Assembly (NCBI RefSeq): GCF_002087235.1
Contig: NZ_MUIO01000040.1
Location: 1-64,000, forward strand
Reading direction: 5' to 3'
Length of the DNA stretch: 64,000 bases
DNA from: Pseudomonas floridensis
GTDB taxonomy: Bacteria; Pseudomonadota; Gammaproteobacteria; Pseudomonadales; Pseudomonadaceae
Shown here: one piece after another, positions 31,358-42,476 of the stretch
Layout: every line of letters starts with the position of its first letter
How positions within the stretch are numbered: position 1 is the stretch's first letter
The notes under the pieces: model-generated
Seen by the model: only the letters and a program-made list of their open reading frames with translations
The model's database searches: none
What the model was told of the DNA's origin: nothing
Program-made: the position numbers and the translations under genes

Positions 31358-31397
31358 GGCGTGTACCGCAGAGGATCGGAATAGGCGTGAGTATGCT

Positions 31398-31447
31398 ATT
31401 CCCGAGTAAATGAGTCAACTATTAGACCGAGTAAAACAGTCGGAAAT
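31398..31447 (-). promoter_or_regulatory. Two type 1 IscR operators at the isc promoter
   Basis: Site A (31398-31422, ATTCCCGAGT...GTCAACTAT) and site B (31423-31447, TAGACCGAGT...GTCGGAAAT) are adjacent 25-base matches to the published type 1 consensus ATASYYGACTRWWWYAGTCRRSTAT. By hand I count about 21 and 18 of 25 positions. They lie 40-90 bases upstream of iscR. Confidence 0.75.
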
Positions 31448-31515
31448 AGCAAAAAGCGCGGGCTGCATCATAGCAAAGGTGCGGCGCAATGACACGCCCC
31501 AAACCCCCGCCCCGC

Positions 31516-32304
31516 CTAACCGACCTTGTCCTTGAGCGGCTCTTCGGACTTGTCCTTGACGCAATCGAATACCTCGTCGCGCAGCTCGGGCAGATCCTTG
31601 GCGCAGTAATCGCTGCCCAACCGGCTGAGTGCGCCACACATGCCTTCAAGACGGCCATCGACGGCCTGCAAATGATCGAGCAACTGGCCAATCGCGCGAG
31701 CAACCGGGTCCGGCATGTCGGCACTGACGCCATAAGCATCGAAACCCAGCTTCTCGGCCATGGCCTTGCGCTTGGCTTCGGTCTCGTCGCTGGACTTGAC
31801 GATAATGCGTCCCGGGATGCCTACCGCCGTGGCTCCTGCCGGTACCGCCTTGGTGACCACTGCGTTGGAACCGATCTTGGCGCCGGCACCGACGGTGAAC
31901 GGGCCGAGCACTTTCGCTCCGGCACCCACGACCACGCCGTCTTCCAAAGTGGGGTGACGCTTGCCGGCGTTCCAGCTGGTGCCACCCAGGGTGACACCCT
32001 GATAGAGCGTCACGTCATTGCCGATCTCGGCGGTCTCACCGATGACAATGCCCATGCCGTGATCAATGAAGAAACGACGACCAATCCGCGCACCCGGATG
32101 GATTTCGATGCCGGTCATCCAGCGACCGAAGTTGGACACCACACGAGCAGGCCATTTCCAGCCCTTACCCCACAGGATGTGCGCGAAGCGGTGCAGCCAG
32201 ATGGCGTGCATGCCCGGATAGCAGGTCAGCACATCGAATGCGTTGCGCGCGGCAGGGTCACGATGGAACACACTTTGGATATCTTCCCGCAGACGCTCGA
32301 ACAT
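31516..32304 (-). CDS. cysE: Serine O-acetyltransferase
   Basis: CysE makes O-acetylserine from serine and acetyl-CoA, the precursor of cysteine. The 262-residue protein has the N-terminal helical domain and a left-handed beta helix of hexapeptide repeats ([36 protein letters not shown]), with the catalytic His in DHGMG. Its position next to iscR, whose pathway uses cysteine as sulfur source, is conserved. Its start is adjacent to the trmJ stop. Confidence 0.96.
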   Translation of the reverse strand: MFERLREDIQSVFHRDPAARNAFDVLTCYPGMHAIWLHRFAHILWGKGWKWPARVVSNFGRWMTGIEIHPGARIGRRFFIDHGMGIVIGETAEIGNDVTLYQGVTLGGTSWNAGKRHPTLEDGVVVGAGAKVLGPFTVGAGAKIGSNAVVTKAVPAGATAVGIPGRIIVKSSDETEAKRKAMAEKLGFDAYGVSADMPDPVARAIGQLLDHLQAVDGRLEGMCGALSRLGSDYCAKDLPELRDEVFDCVKDKSEEPLKDKVG

Positions 32305-33071
32305 TATTGATCCTTCCGCTTGTAGGGTTCACCGCGCGCGGCTTTCTGGGTCTCGGTGAGAATCCCGCGCAGGATGCTCAGCTCGGAATGCTCCACTTCG
32401 CTACGACCGTAAAGCCTGCGCAGACGCGCCATCAGGTGACGGGGCTTTTCGGGATCGAGGAAGCCGATTGCCACTAGCGTCGCTTCCAGATGGGCGTAAA
32501 AGCCTTCCATTTCATCCATCGTCGCAAGCCCGGCACTGTGCGCCGACTTCGAAGGCTCGTCCTGAACCGGCTGTTCGCTGGCGGCGAGCCAGGACATGCG
32601 AACCTCGTAGCTGAGCACCTGCACGGCGGCGGCCAGGTTCAGCGAGCTGAAACCGGGGTCCGATGGAATGTGCACATGAAAATGACAGCGCTGCAGCTCT
32701 TCGTTGGTGAGGCCCGCGTGTTCGCGACCGAACACCAAGGCAACCTCGGCGCCCTGTCCTGCCTGCTCGACGACTTTCACGCCCGAAGCGCGCGGGTCGA
32801 GCATCGGCCAGGGCAGACTGCGATCGCGGGCGCTGGTACCCAGCACCAGACGGCAACCCACCAGCGCCTCTTCGAGCGTGGCGACAACCTGCGCACCTTC
32901 CAGAATGTCGGTCGCTCCCGACGCACGCGCATCGGCGTCAGGTGAAGGGAAGATCCGTGGATCGACCAGCACCAGGCGTGAAAGCCCCATGTTTTTCATG
33001 GCGCGAGCAGCCCCGCCGATATTTCCGGGATGGGTAGTGCCGACCAGGACAACACGAATGTTCTGCAACAA
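32304..33071 (-). CDS. trmJ: tRNA (cytidine/uridine-32-2'-O)-methyltransferase TrmJ
   Basis: TrmJ methylates the 2'-OH of residue 32 in tRNAs. The 255-residue SPOUT enzyme starts [26 protein letters not shown] and has the knot motifs [15 protein letters not shown] and [10 protein letters not shown]. No ATG is available at the family start: the codons are TTG (33071) then TTG, so translation probably begins at TTG 33071. The stop overlaps the cysE start region. Confidence 0.93.
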   Translation of the reverse strand: MLQNIRVVLVGTTHPGNIGGAARAMKNMGLSRLVLVDPRIFPSPDADARASGATDILEGAQVVATLEEALVGCRLVLGTSARDRSLPWPMLDPRASGVKVVEQAGQGAEVALVFGREHAGLTNEELQRCHFHVHIPSDPGFSSLNLAAAVQVLSYEVRMSWLAASEQPVQDEPSKSAHSAGLATMDEMEGFYAHLEATLVAIGFLDPEKPRHLMARLRRLYGRSEVEHSELSILRGILTETQKAARGEPYKRKDQ

Positions 33072-33286
33072 AGCGAACGCTCACTGACGCGAATTAGGGG
33101 GGCAAATCTTACAGAAATGCCCTGACTAACGCTATGAACCTGTTCAACCCGAGCGGACCGAAACCGCAATGATGCGCGCCGGAAAATGCCCGGAAACCCG
33201 ACAACCGTTACAACGCAAGGCTGGAAATAATTTGACGCAGCCAATAGAATGCCCGGCTCTCTTTAACAACCTTAGGTGAATTGTCC

Positions 33287-34102
33287 ATGCAGCCCATGCT
33301 GAATATCGCGCTGCGCGCCGCCCGCAGCGCCAGCGAATTGATTTTCCGCTCCATCGAGCGCTTGGATACCATCAAGGTCGACGAAAAAGAAGCCAAAGAC
33401 TACGTCTCGGAAATTGACCGCGCTGCCGAACAGAGCATCATCACTGCTCTGCGCAAGGCCTACCCTACCCACGGCATCCTCGGCGAAGAAAGCGGCATGC
33501 ACGAAGGCAGCGGTGAAGGCACCGACTACCTGTGGATCATCGATCCGCTGGACGGCACAACCAACTTCGTTCGCGGCGTTCCGCACTTCGCAGTCAGCAT
33601 CGCCTGCAAATACCGCGGTCGTCTTGAGCACGCTGTCGTTCTGGACCCTGTTCGCCAGGAAGAATTCACGGCCAGCCGCGGTCGTGGCGCAGCCCTGAAC
33701 GGTCGTCGCCTGCGCGTCAGCCAGCGCAAGAGCCTTGAAGGCGCGCTGCTGGGCACCGGCTTCCCTTTCCGCGACAACCAGATGGACAACCTCGAAAACT
33801 ACCTGGGCATGTTCCGCAGCCTGGTCGGCCAGACCGCAGGCATCCGCCGTGCAGGCGCAGCCAGCCTGGACCTCGCCTACGTTGCAGCCGGTCGTTTCGA
33901 CGCTTTCTGGGAATCGGGCCTGTCAGAGTGGGACATGGCTGCAGGCGCACTGCTGATTCAGGAAGCGGGCGGTCTGGTGAGCGACTTCACTGGCGGTCAC
34001 GATTTCCTTGAAAAAGGTCACATCGTTGCCGGTAACACCAAGTGTTTCAAAGCTGTGCTGACCGCAATCGCACCGCACCTGCCCGCCTCGCTGAAACGCT
34101 AA
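33287..34102 (+). CDS. suhB: Inositol-1-monophosphatase SuhB
   Basis: ATG 33287 (MQPMLNIALRAARSASELI) with TAGGTGA 8 bases upstream gives 271 residues. Metal-binding motifs are GEESG (near 67) and WIIDPLDGTTNFVRG (near 84-98), with SEWDMAAGALLIQEAGG in the C-terminal part. It hydrolyses inositol phosphate. In gammaproteobacteria it also acts with Nus factors in rRNA antitermination, and in P. aeruginosa it affects virulence regulation. It is divergent from trmJ. Confidence 0.96.
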   Translation: MQPMLNIALRAARSASELIFRSIERLDTIKVDEKEAKDYVSEIDRAAEQSIITALRKAYPTHGILGEESGMHEGSGEGTDYLWIIDPLDGTTNFVRGVPHFAVSIACKYRGRLEHAVVLDPVRQEEFTASRGRGAALNGRRLRVSQRKSLEGALLGTGFPFRDNQMDNLENYLGMFRSLVGQTAGIRRAGAASLDLAYVAAGRFDAFWESGLSEWDMAAGALLIQEAGGLVSDFTGGHDFLEKGHIVAGNTKCFKAVLTAIAPHLPASLKR

Positions 34103-34113
34103 GCGACAGATGT

Positions 34114-34141
34114 AAAAAAACCGGCGAAAGCCGGTTTTTTT
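34114..34141. terminator. Terminator of suhB (bidirectional)
   Basis: AAAAAAACCGGC-GAAA-GCCGGTTTTTTT, with a GAAA tetraloop and A/T runs on both sides. Confidence 0.9.
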
Positions 34142-34165
34142 ATGCCTTGCAGAAACTCAGCCGAT

Positions 34166-34705
34166 TTACTGGGCCTGGCCCAGAATCAACTGACCATTCT
34201 TGTCGACAGGAATCTGATTGCCTGGATCACGCTCCATACGGACCTGACCCACCTTCTCGTTCAACTTGTACTTCACGTTGTAACCCACCACTTTCTCGCT
34301 CACGTCGTTGACTGTGGTGCAACGGTTCTGCGTCGTGGTGTAAGTGTCACGTTCCTGCATGCCTTCCTGAACCTTGTTGCCCGCATAACCACCGCCAACC
34401 GCACCTGCGACCGTCGCGAGCTTCTTGCCATTACCACCACCGACCTGATTACCCAGCAAACCGCCAGCTACAGCGCCGATGACGCTACCCACAATCTGGT
34501 GCTGGTCCTTGACCGGCGCCTGACGGGTAACGGTTACGTCCTTGCAAACTTCACGGGGGGTTTTGATCTGCTGATTGATCGGCTCGACCGCCAATACGTC
34601 AGCATACTCAGGACCACCCTTGACCAGGCTATAGGTGGCAACGGCGCCGCCGGCAGTCACAACAGCAGCACCTAATACAGCACCAACAAGCATAGACTTG
34701 TTCAC
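34166..34705 (-). CDS. Glycine-zipper 2TM-domain envelope protein
   Basis: GTG 34705 is chosen because AGGAGG lies 7 bases upstream; the N terminus becomes VNKSMLVGAVLGAAVVTAGGAVATY, a membrane anchor or uncleaved signal. The 179-residue protein has the glycine-zipper segment at about 80-122 (VIGAVAGGLLGNQVGGGNGKKLATVAGAVGGGYAGNKV), as in SlyB/PcpY-type outer-membrane or periplasmic proteins. The exact role is unknown, but such proteins affect envelope stability. It is monocistronic and flanked by terminators. Confidence 0.85.
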   Translation of the reverse strand: MNKSMLVGAVLGAAVVTAGGAVATYSLVKGGPEYADVLAVEPINQQIKTPREVCKDVTVTRQAPVKDQHQIVGSVIGAVAGGLLGNQVGGGNGKKLATVAGAVGGGYAGNKVQEGMQERDTYTTTQNRCTTVNDVSEKVVGYNVKYKLNEKVGQVRMERDPGNQIPVDKNGQLILGQAQ

Positions 34706-34764
34706 TTGAACCTCCTGACCCAATCGAAACGCAGCTTCACTGCGCAATGCCTAGCCTTGGAGCA

Positions 34765-34801
34765 TAAAAAAAGGCGCGAGTTCATCACTCGCGCCTTTTT
34801 T
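34765..34801. terminator. Bidirectional-type terminator after secF
   Basis: AAAAAAAGGCGCGAG-TTCATCA-CTCGCGCCTTTTTT, a perfect 8-bp stem with A/T runs. Confidence 0.9.
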
Positions 34802-34815
34802 ATGACAGCTGGCTA

Positions 34816-35727
34816 TTAAGGCAGATCGTCCGCCTTCTCGACCACCACCGGAGGAATCAGATCCTCAGTGGTCAGGTTCAGCCAGATCAGCACTACGTTG
34901 GCGATGTAGATGGACGAGTAGGTACCCGCCAGAACACCGATGAACAACGCGATGGAAAAACCTTCCAGGCTGTCGCCGCCGAACACCCACAGCGCAACGA
35001 TCGCCAGCAACGTGGAGATCGATGTGGCCATAGTGCGCAGCAGGGTCTGCGTGGTCGAGATGTTGATGTTCTCGATCAGCGAGGCCTTGCGCAGCAGACG
35101 GAAGTTTTCACGCACCCGGTCGAAGACCACGATGGTGTCGTTCAGCGAGTAACCGATGATCGCCAGTACCGCCGCCAGCACCGTCAGGTCGAAGGTGATC
35201 TGGAAGAACGACAGGATACCCATCGTCACCACCACGTCGTGGATCAGCGAGATGATCGCACCGACCGCGAACTTCCACTGGAAGCGGAACGCCAGGTAGA
35301 TCAGTACGCCACCGAGCGCCAGCAGCATGCCGATGCCGCCCTGGTCGCGCAGCTCTTCGCCGACCTGCGGGCCGACGAACTCGACACGCTTGACCACCGC
35401 CGGGTTATCGGCACCGGACTTGCGCAGCGCATCGGCCACCTGGGTGCCCAATTGCGGGTCTTCACCCGGCATGCGCACCAGCAGATCCGTGGTCGCGCCG
35501 AAGCTTTGTACGACGGCCTCATGGTAACCGGCCTCGACCAGCTCCTGACGGACCTTGCCCAGATCGGCAGGACGCTCGTAGGTCAGCTCGATAAGCGTAC
35601 CGCCGGTGAAGTCCAGACCAAAGTTAAGCCCTTTATGGAACCAGCTGAACAATGCCAGTGCGGTAAGGAGCATGGTAATGGCGAACGCAACATTGCGAAC
35701 GCCCATGAAGTTGATGGTACGTAACAT
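34816..35727 (-). CDS. secF: Protein-export membrane protein SecF
   Basis: SecF with SecD uses the proton gradient to drive late steps of Sec export. The 303-residue protein has an N-terminal helix, a first periplasmic domain (LNFGLDFTGGTLIELTYERPAD), then five further helices with the RND-family region YSLNDTIVVFDRVREN (near 200-215). It follows secD by 9 bases. Confidence 0.97.
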   Translation of the reverse strand: MLRTINFMGVRNVAFAITMLLTALALFSWFHKGLNFGLDFTGGTLIELTYERPADLGKVRQELVEAGYHEAVVQSFGATTDLLVRMPGEDPQLGTQVADALRKSGADNPAVVKRVEFVGPQVGEELRDQGGIGMLLALGGVLIYLAFRFQWKFAVGAIISLIHDVVVTMGILSFFQITFDLTVLAAVLAIIGYSLNDTIVVFDRVRENFRLLRKASLIENINISTTQTLLRTMATSISTLLAIVALWVFGGDSLEGFSIALFIGVLAGTYSSIYIANVVLIWLNLTTEDLIPPVVVEKADDLP

Positions 35728-35736
35728 GGCAGCCCC

Positions 35737-37605
35737 TTAAATCCACAACTTCTTGAAGTCACGACCGCCGTAGATCAGGTTGACCATAGCGCGGGTCACC
35801 ATAATGGCCGTGAACATCGAGGTAAAGATCCCGAGCGACATGGTCACCGCAAACCCCTTGACGGGACCGGTTCCCATCGCGAAGAGAATGCCGCCGACCA
35901 GCAGCGTCGTCAGGTTGGCGTCGAGAATCGCCGTGTAGGCACGATCGAAACCTTCGCTGATTGCACGCTGCACGGTCATGCCGTTGGCGATCTCTTCACG
36001 TATCCGCGAAAAGATCAGCACGTTGGCGTCCACCGCCATACCCATGGTCAACACGATACCGGCGATACCCGGCAGGGTCAGTGTTGCACCCAGCAGCGAC
36101 ATCAGTGCCAGCAGCATGACCATGTTGAAGGCCAGCGCAACGGTGGCGATCAGACCGAAGAAACGGTAGATGGCCATGATGAACAGCGAGACGAACAACA
36201 TGCCCCACAGGGAAGCGTCGACGCCCTTGGTGATATTGTCGGCACCCAGGCTCGGACCGATGGTGCGCTCTTCAGCGAAGTACATCGGTGCAGCCAGACC
36301 ACCGGCACGCAGCAACAGCGCCAGCTCGGACGACTCGCCCTGACCGTTCAGACCCGTGATACGGAACTGGCTGCCCAGTGGCGACTGGATGGTCGCCAGG
36401 CTGATGATCTTCTTGTCTTCCTTGAACGTCTGGACCGGCACGTCTTTCTCGACGCCGTTGACCATTTGCTTGGTGTAAGTAGTGGTCGGACGCTGCTCGA
36501 TGAAGATCACCGCCATGCTGCGGCCCACATTGCTGCGGGTCGCGCGGCTCATCAGCTCGCCACCGTGACCGTCGAGGTTGATGTTCACCTGTGGACGGCC
36601 GTGCTCGTCGAAGCTCGCCTTGGCGTCGGTCACCTGGTCACCGGTGATGATCAGACCACGCTCCACCGCCGCTGCTGGACGACCGCCTTCGCGGAACTCG
36701 AACATCTCGGTGGTGCCTTTCGAATCGTCCGGACCTGCGCCCAGACGGAACTCGAGGTTGGCGGTCTTGCCCAGAATACGCTTGGCTTCTGCGGTGTCCT
36801 GCACGCCCGGCAGCTCGACCACGATGCGGTTGGCACCCTGGCGCTGAACCAGCGGCTCGGCAACACCCAGCTCATTGACCCGGTTGCGGACAGTGGTCAG
36901 GTTCTGCTTGATCGAATATTCGCGAATCTCGGCCAGTTTGGCCGGGGTCAGCGCCATGCGCAGCACGGGAATACCGTTCAGCTCGGCAGGCGTGATTTCG
37001 AAATCGGTGAAGCCCTTGCGCACGATGGCACGAGCCTGCTCGCGCTCTGCATCATCGGCAAAGCCCAGCTGAATCACGTTGCCCAACTGCGGCAGGCTGC
37101 GATAACGCACCTTTTCCTTGCGCAGCAGTGTCTTGACTTCGCCTTCGTAGACTTTCAGACGGGCATCGATGGCCTTGTCCATGTCGACTTCCAGCAGGAA
37201 GTGCACACCTCCGGACAGGTCGAGACCAAGCTTCATCGGGGTTGCGCCTACATTGCGCAGCCAGGTCGGAGTGGTACGAGCCAGGTTCAGCGCGACGACA
37301 TAGTCATCACCCAGTGCCTTGCGCACGACATCCTTGGCCGGCAACTGGTCTTCCTGCTTGCTCAGACGCAACAAACCGCCTTTGCCATTCTCAGCCAGAG
37401 AAGAAGCCTTGACCGAGATCCCGGCATCGGTAAGCGCTTTGGCTGCACGATCCACGTCTGCCTGAGTGACCTGCAACGCAGTACTTGCGCCACTGATCTG
37501 GATGGCCGAATCGTCAGGGTAGAGATTGGGTGCGGAATAAATAAAACCGATCACCAGCACCGCCAGGATCAGTACGTATTTCCACAGAGGGTATTTGTTC
37601 AGCAT
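35737..37605 (-). CDS. secD: Protein-export membrane protein SecD
   Basis: ATG 37605 (MLNKYPLWKYVLILAVLVIGF) gives 622 residues; GTG 37608 would add one. The N-terminal helix is followed by the large periplasmic P1 domain containing GLDLSGGVHFLLEVDM. A C-terminal block of five helices carries GMAVDANVLIFSRIREE, with the conserved Asp needed for proton flow. It precedes secF and follows yajC, the usual yajC-secD-secF operon. Confidence 0.97.
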   Translation of the reverse strand: MLNKYPLWKYVLILAVLVIGFIYSAPNLYPDDSAIQISGASTALQVTQADVDRAAKALTDAGISVKASSLAENGKGGLLRLSKQEDQLPAKDVVRKALGDDYVVALNLARTTPTWLRNVGATPMKLGLDLSGGVHFLLEVDMDKAIDARLKVYEGEVKTLLRKEKVRYRSLPQLGNVIQLGFADDAEREQARAIVRKGFTDFEITPAELNGIPVLRMALTPAKLAEIREYSIKQNLTTVRNRVNELGVAEPLVQRQGANRIVVELPGVQDTAEAKRILGKTANLEFRLGAGPDDSKGTTEMFEFREGGRPAAAVERGLIITGDQVTDAKASFDEHGRPQVNINLDGHGGELMSRATRSNVGRSMAVIFIEQRPTTTYTKQMVNGVEKDVPVQTFKEDKKIISLATIQSPLGSQFRITGLNGQGESSELALLLRAGGLAAPMYFAEERTIGPSLGADNITKGVDASLWGMLFVSLFIMAIYRFFGLIATVALAFNMVMLLALMSLLGATLTLPGIAGIVLTMGMAVDANVLIFSRIREEIANGMTVQRAISEGFDRAYTAILDANLTTLLVGGILFAMGTGPVKGFAVTMSLGIFTSMFTAIMVTRAMVNLIYGGRDFKKLWI

Positions 37606-37667
37606 CACGCCGCCCGCTTAAAACGCGGGGCGCCTTGCGCGCCCCGTCGATGGGTAAAAGTTGGTAC

Positions 37668-38003
37668 TCAGATCGCTTTCAGGGTGCCTTTAGGCAGAGT
37701 GGCTGCGATAGCGCCCTTCTGGATTTTCAGCTCAACGGTGTCGGACACTTCGATCACGACGAAGTCGTCGGTCACTTTGTTGATCTTGCCGGCGATGCCA
37801 CCGCTGGTTACGACTTCGTCGCCCTTCTGCAGGTTGCCCAGCAGGTTTTTCTGCTCTTTGGCGCGCTTGGCCTGTGGACGCCAGATCATCAGATAGAAGA
37901 TGACCAGAAAGCCAACCAGGAAGATCCACTCAAAGCCGGTGCCCGCAGGACCGGCAGCCGGTGCAGCAGCATCCGCGAAAGCGGGAGAGATGAAAAAGCT
38001 CAT
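37668..38003 (-). CDS. yajC: Sec translocon accessory protein YajC
   Basis: The 111-residue protein has a single transmembrane helix (about residues 25-45, WIFLVGFLVIFYLMIWRPQAKRAKEQ) and the conserved cytoplasmic KGDEVVTSGGIAGKINKVTDDFVVIEV. It is part of the SecDF-YajC complex. It is first in yajC-secD-secF and downstream of tgt. Confidence 0.96.
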   Translation of the reverse strand: MSFFISPAFADAAAPAAGPAGTGFEWIFLVGFLVIFYLMIWRPQAKRAKEQKNLLGNLQKGDEVVTSGGIAGKINKVTDDFVVIEVSDTVELKIQKGAIAATLPKGTLKAI

Positions 38004-38057
38004 GTGTCGCTCCAGTTACATAATTAGTATAGGAAAGCAGGAAAAACTCGCTCTGTT

Positions 38058-40252
<2,195 letters not shown>

Positions 40253-40327
40253 GATGGGGTTCGTTTAGCAGGGCCGGGAAGTTTATCCGGTTTGGCGGCA
40301 TTAGTAAAAAACCGCCGCAAATCCCTG

Positions 40328-40356
40328 TTGACCAACGGAAAACTCATCCCTATACT
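40328..40356 (+). promoter_or_regulatory. Promoter of tRNA-Leu
   Basis: TTGACC (40328-40333) and TATACT (40351-40356) with a 17-base spacer, 14 bases before the mature tRNA 5' end. Confidence 0.75.
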
Positions 40357-40369
40357 TCGCCGCCATTGA

Positions 40370-40454
40370 GCCCTGATGGCGGAATTGGTAGACGCGGCGG
40401 ATTCAAAATCCGTTTTCGAAAGAAGTGGGAGTTCGATTCTCCCTCGGGGCACCA
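40370..40454 (+). tRNA. tRNA-Leu (anticodon CAA)
   Basis: The 85-base sequence has acceptor stem GCCCTGA/TCGGGGC with encoded ACCA. The D loop is GGCGGAATTGGTAGACGC. The anticodon loop is TTCAAAA (CAA), followed by a long variable arm and the T arm GGGAGTTCGATTCTCCC. In P. syringae this tRNA next to queA is the boundary of the hrp pathogenicity island and a recombination site. Confidence 0.97.
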
Positions 40455-40463
40455 CCGAATTGA

Positions 40464-40495
40464 AGAAAGACCTTGAAATTCAAGGTCTTTTTTTT
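40464..40495 (+). terminator. Terminator of tRNA-Leu
   Basis: AGACCTTG-AAATT-CAAGGTCT followed by eight T, directly after the tRNA. Confidence 0.9.
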
Positions 40496-40548
40496 CGTCT
40501 GCAGGAAAGTGGCTCTGGCGGGCAGGCCATTGACTTCGAAAGCAGTGG

Positions 40549-41124
40549 TTACAACGTGTCGACTTTCATGGAGACACGCCCTATTGACCAGCGTTTATAG
40601 GCCGCAGGCGTCATGCCTGTCACCTGTATGAATGCCCGGCGAAATGACGTGTCCTCGTTGTAGCCACACTCAAGCGCTATCTGTTTGATGCTCGCCCCCG
40701 GCACCTGCAGAAGTACGCAGGCGGTCTCTATTCTCACGCGCGTTATCAGCTCTTTGGGCGACTCATTGGTCAGGTTTTTGAATCGTCTGTGTAACGTACG
40801 CTCGCTCACGTTCAAGGCCTTGGCCAGCTCCGTAGCGTTCAGACCGGGACTGCCGTGGCGAATGATTTGCTCTGTTTCCAGCAGCAGTGGATCAGCATTG
40901 TTGATAAATCCCCGAGGCGCGTACACCGACTGAGGCAGCGGCAAACTGTCAGTCACTGAAATGTCTGCGGTCAGTTTCGCGACATCCGCTCCTGCGAGGC
41001 TGCCGATCACATACAGCGCCAGATCGATCCAGGATAAGGGTCCGCCGGTCGTCACGACGCGATCCTGCGACTCCACTGCTGAACCCCAGGCTACTAATGC
41101 CTTGGGGAATCGTTGTCTGAAAAC
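40549..41124 (-). pseudogene. GlxA-type AraC-family regulator, N-terminally truncated
   Basis: The remaining ~190 residues begin in the middle of a DJ-1/PfpI-like ligand domain (FRQRFPKALVAWGSAVESQDRVVTTGGPLSWIDLALYVIG). They continue through a complete AraC DNA-binding domain with two HTH motifs (ATELAKALNVSERTLHRRFKNLT; IKQIALECGYNEDTSFRRAF). GlxA-type regulators are normally about 310-330 residues, so roughly the first 110 are missing. The break coincides with the inverted-repeat element at 41125-41248. That element supplies an in-frame chimeric N terminus from TTG 41253. Loss of function is likely but not certain. Confidence 0.75.
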
Positions 41125-41248
41125 ATGATGCACAAAAGTCGGCGAGCGAAGGTCAGGCAAGGCAGCGGAGTTTACGTGCTGTAAATGAGCATTCCGAGCC
41201 TGTGTTAAACGCAGCATCACCGAGCGCAGCCACTTTTCGTACAGAGCC
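41125..41248 (-). mobile_element. ~120-bp MITE-like element
   Basis: Reading the minus strand, the element begins at 41248 with GGCTCTGTACGAAAAGT and ends near 41130 with CTCGCCGACTTTT, then a degraded end (GTGCATCATG instead of CGTACAGAGCC). The intact right end is seen at window bases 1-24. It has no coding capacity for a transposase. It interrupts the GlxA-type regulator gene. Confidence 0.6.
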
Positions 41249-41560
41249 CACAAGCGCCTGGTCTTTTTCTGACACCACCCGCAGACACGCCCGATTTCAA
41301 CGCCTCGCCCGCAGCGCTAATCTCTCCGCCGCTCGCTGCCCAATCAGCGACCGGATTTGACGATCCGCTCTATCCAGGCGTATACGCTTCCCCACTGCAT
41401 CAGGCCAAGCCTGAGGTACATGTTATGGCGGCTGTGCGTCGGAGACCTTCGGGTCTGCCGGGTTCCTGGATACTTCGGTCTGCCCGTTTGGAATTCGGGT
41501 CGGTCCATCCTTGCGCACTTGTCGCTATAATCGCCGCAGAATGGACCTCAGGAAAATCCA
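41249..41560. other. Intergenic stretch with a TTCG-loop hairpin
   Basis: No gene is supported. AGACC-TTCG-GGTCT (41443-41456) is a perfect UUCG-tetraloop hairpin, followed by TGCCGGGTTCCTGG and a second CCCG...CGGG pairing (about 41488-41504). The layout recalls leader sequences of P4-like satellites, but this is a weak resemblance. AGGA at 41550-41553 is the ribosome binding site of the next gene. Confidence 0.4.
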
Positions 41561-41971
41561 GTGAACAAGATCGTTTATGTAAAAGCCCACTTTCGCCCCA
41601 TTGGCCAGGAGTTCACCGTCAAGGTCCCTACCGGCGAAACGACGTGGGGCCTGTTCGGGACGAAAGAAGAAACCCGAAAAGAGAAACAATGGAAGCAGAC
41701 CGGTTGGTCGGATTGCGAGATCGATGGCGAGCGGCTGTCAAAGGATATCGAGGATGCCGTCGCCCTGCTCAATGCTGACGGTTATGAGATCCAGACCATT
41801 CTGCCTATTTTGTCCGGTGCTTATGACTATCAGTTCAAATACGAGAACATCCAATTTCCCGAGCAGATAGGCCGCCCTGGCGGCGGCTGGGGATATGGCT
41901 ACGGTTATGGCTACAGCTTCACAGAGGGCGTGACTCTAATCGCGAGAAAAATCCACAACGCTCCGGCCTGA
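41561..41971 (+). CDS. Hypothetical protein with Gly/Tyr-rich loop, 136 aa
   Basis: Translation starts at GTG 41561 with AGGA 7 bases upstream. The 136-residue soluble protein has a Lys/Glu-rich N-terminal half with a conserved-looking GLFGTKEETRKEKQWKQTGWSDCEIDGERL segment. Near the C terminus is an unusual GGGWGYGYGYGYSF repeat (about residues 108-121) followed by a beta-like VTLIARKIH. I do not recognise a named family. The region lies where P. syringae usually carries effectors, but there is no hrp box upstream and no typical type III secretion N terminus (few Ser, many Lys). Confidence 0.65.
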   Translation: MNKIVYVKAHFRPIGQEFTVKVPTGETTWGLFGTKEETRKEKQWKQTGWSDCEIDGERLSKDIEDAVALLNADGYEIQTILPILSGAYDYQFKYENIQFPEQIGRPGGGWGYGYGYGYSFTEGVTLIARKIHNAPA

Positions 41972-42476
41972 GGCTCGACGCCTCCATCCCGGCTGCCGCA
42001 CATGAGCGAAAAGCGCTTGCCGCAACCATTGGCAAGCGCACTCACACCGTGACAGGCCCGATTGCACAGGACGTTGCTCGATTGATTCCTGTTGAACGCT
42101 CTGGATTGAATCGGACTACTTTAGTCCTCCAGATCCGTGGCCGTGCCGCCACACGAAGATGAGGCGTGACGGTCACTGAACAAGCTCCGCCAGCATTACG
42201 GTTGGTGTGTTCATACGCCCTCGTCGAGAGCTGCGATTCCCCCCTCCAGCTCAATTATTTTCGAGCCCCCTGCATCGCGTGGTTGTGCTCCTCCCGACTT
42301 TACCTGAGTGGTAGAGATGCATGCGTTTTTGCTTGGCAATGTGCGGACTAAACGTAAGAAAACGTGGTCGGACGTTTCAGAACGTGCTCGCACCAATAAG
42401 CAGTCAAGGCAGCTAGAATGGCTTACATCATATAATTATTATTGAAACCTAACACACCCCCGATCGGAACAATTAT
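41972..42476. other. Intergenic stretch without a supported gene
   Basis: Short frames here lack ribosome binding sites and family similarity. Base composition falls from GC-rich (to about 42170) to AT-rich (42340-42480, including ATATAATTATTATTG), unlike the core genome. It may be remnants of transferred DNA. Confidence 0.4.
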
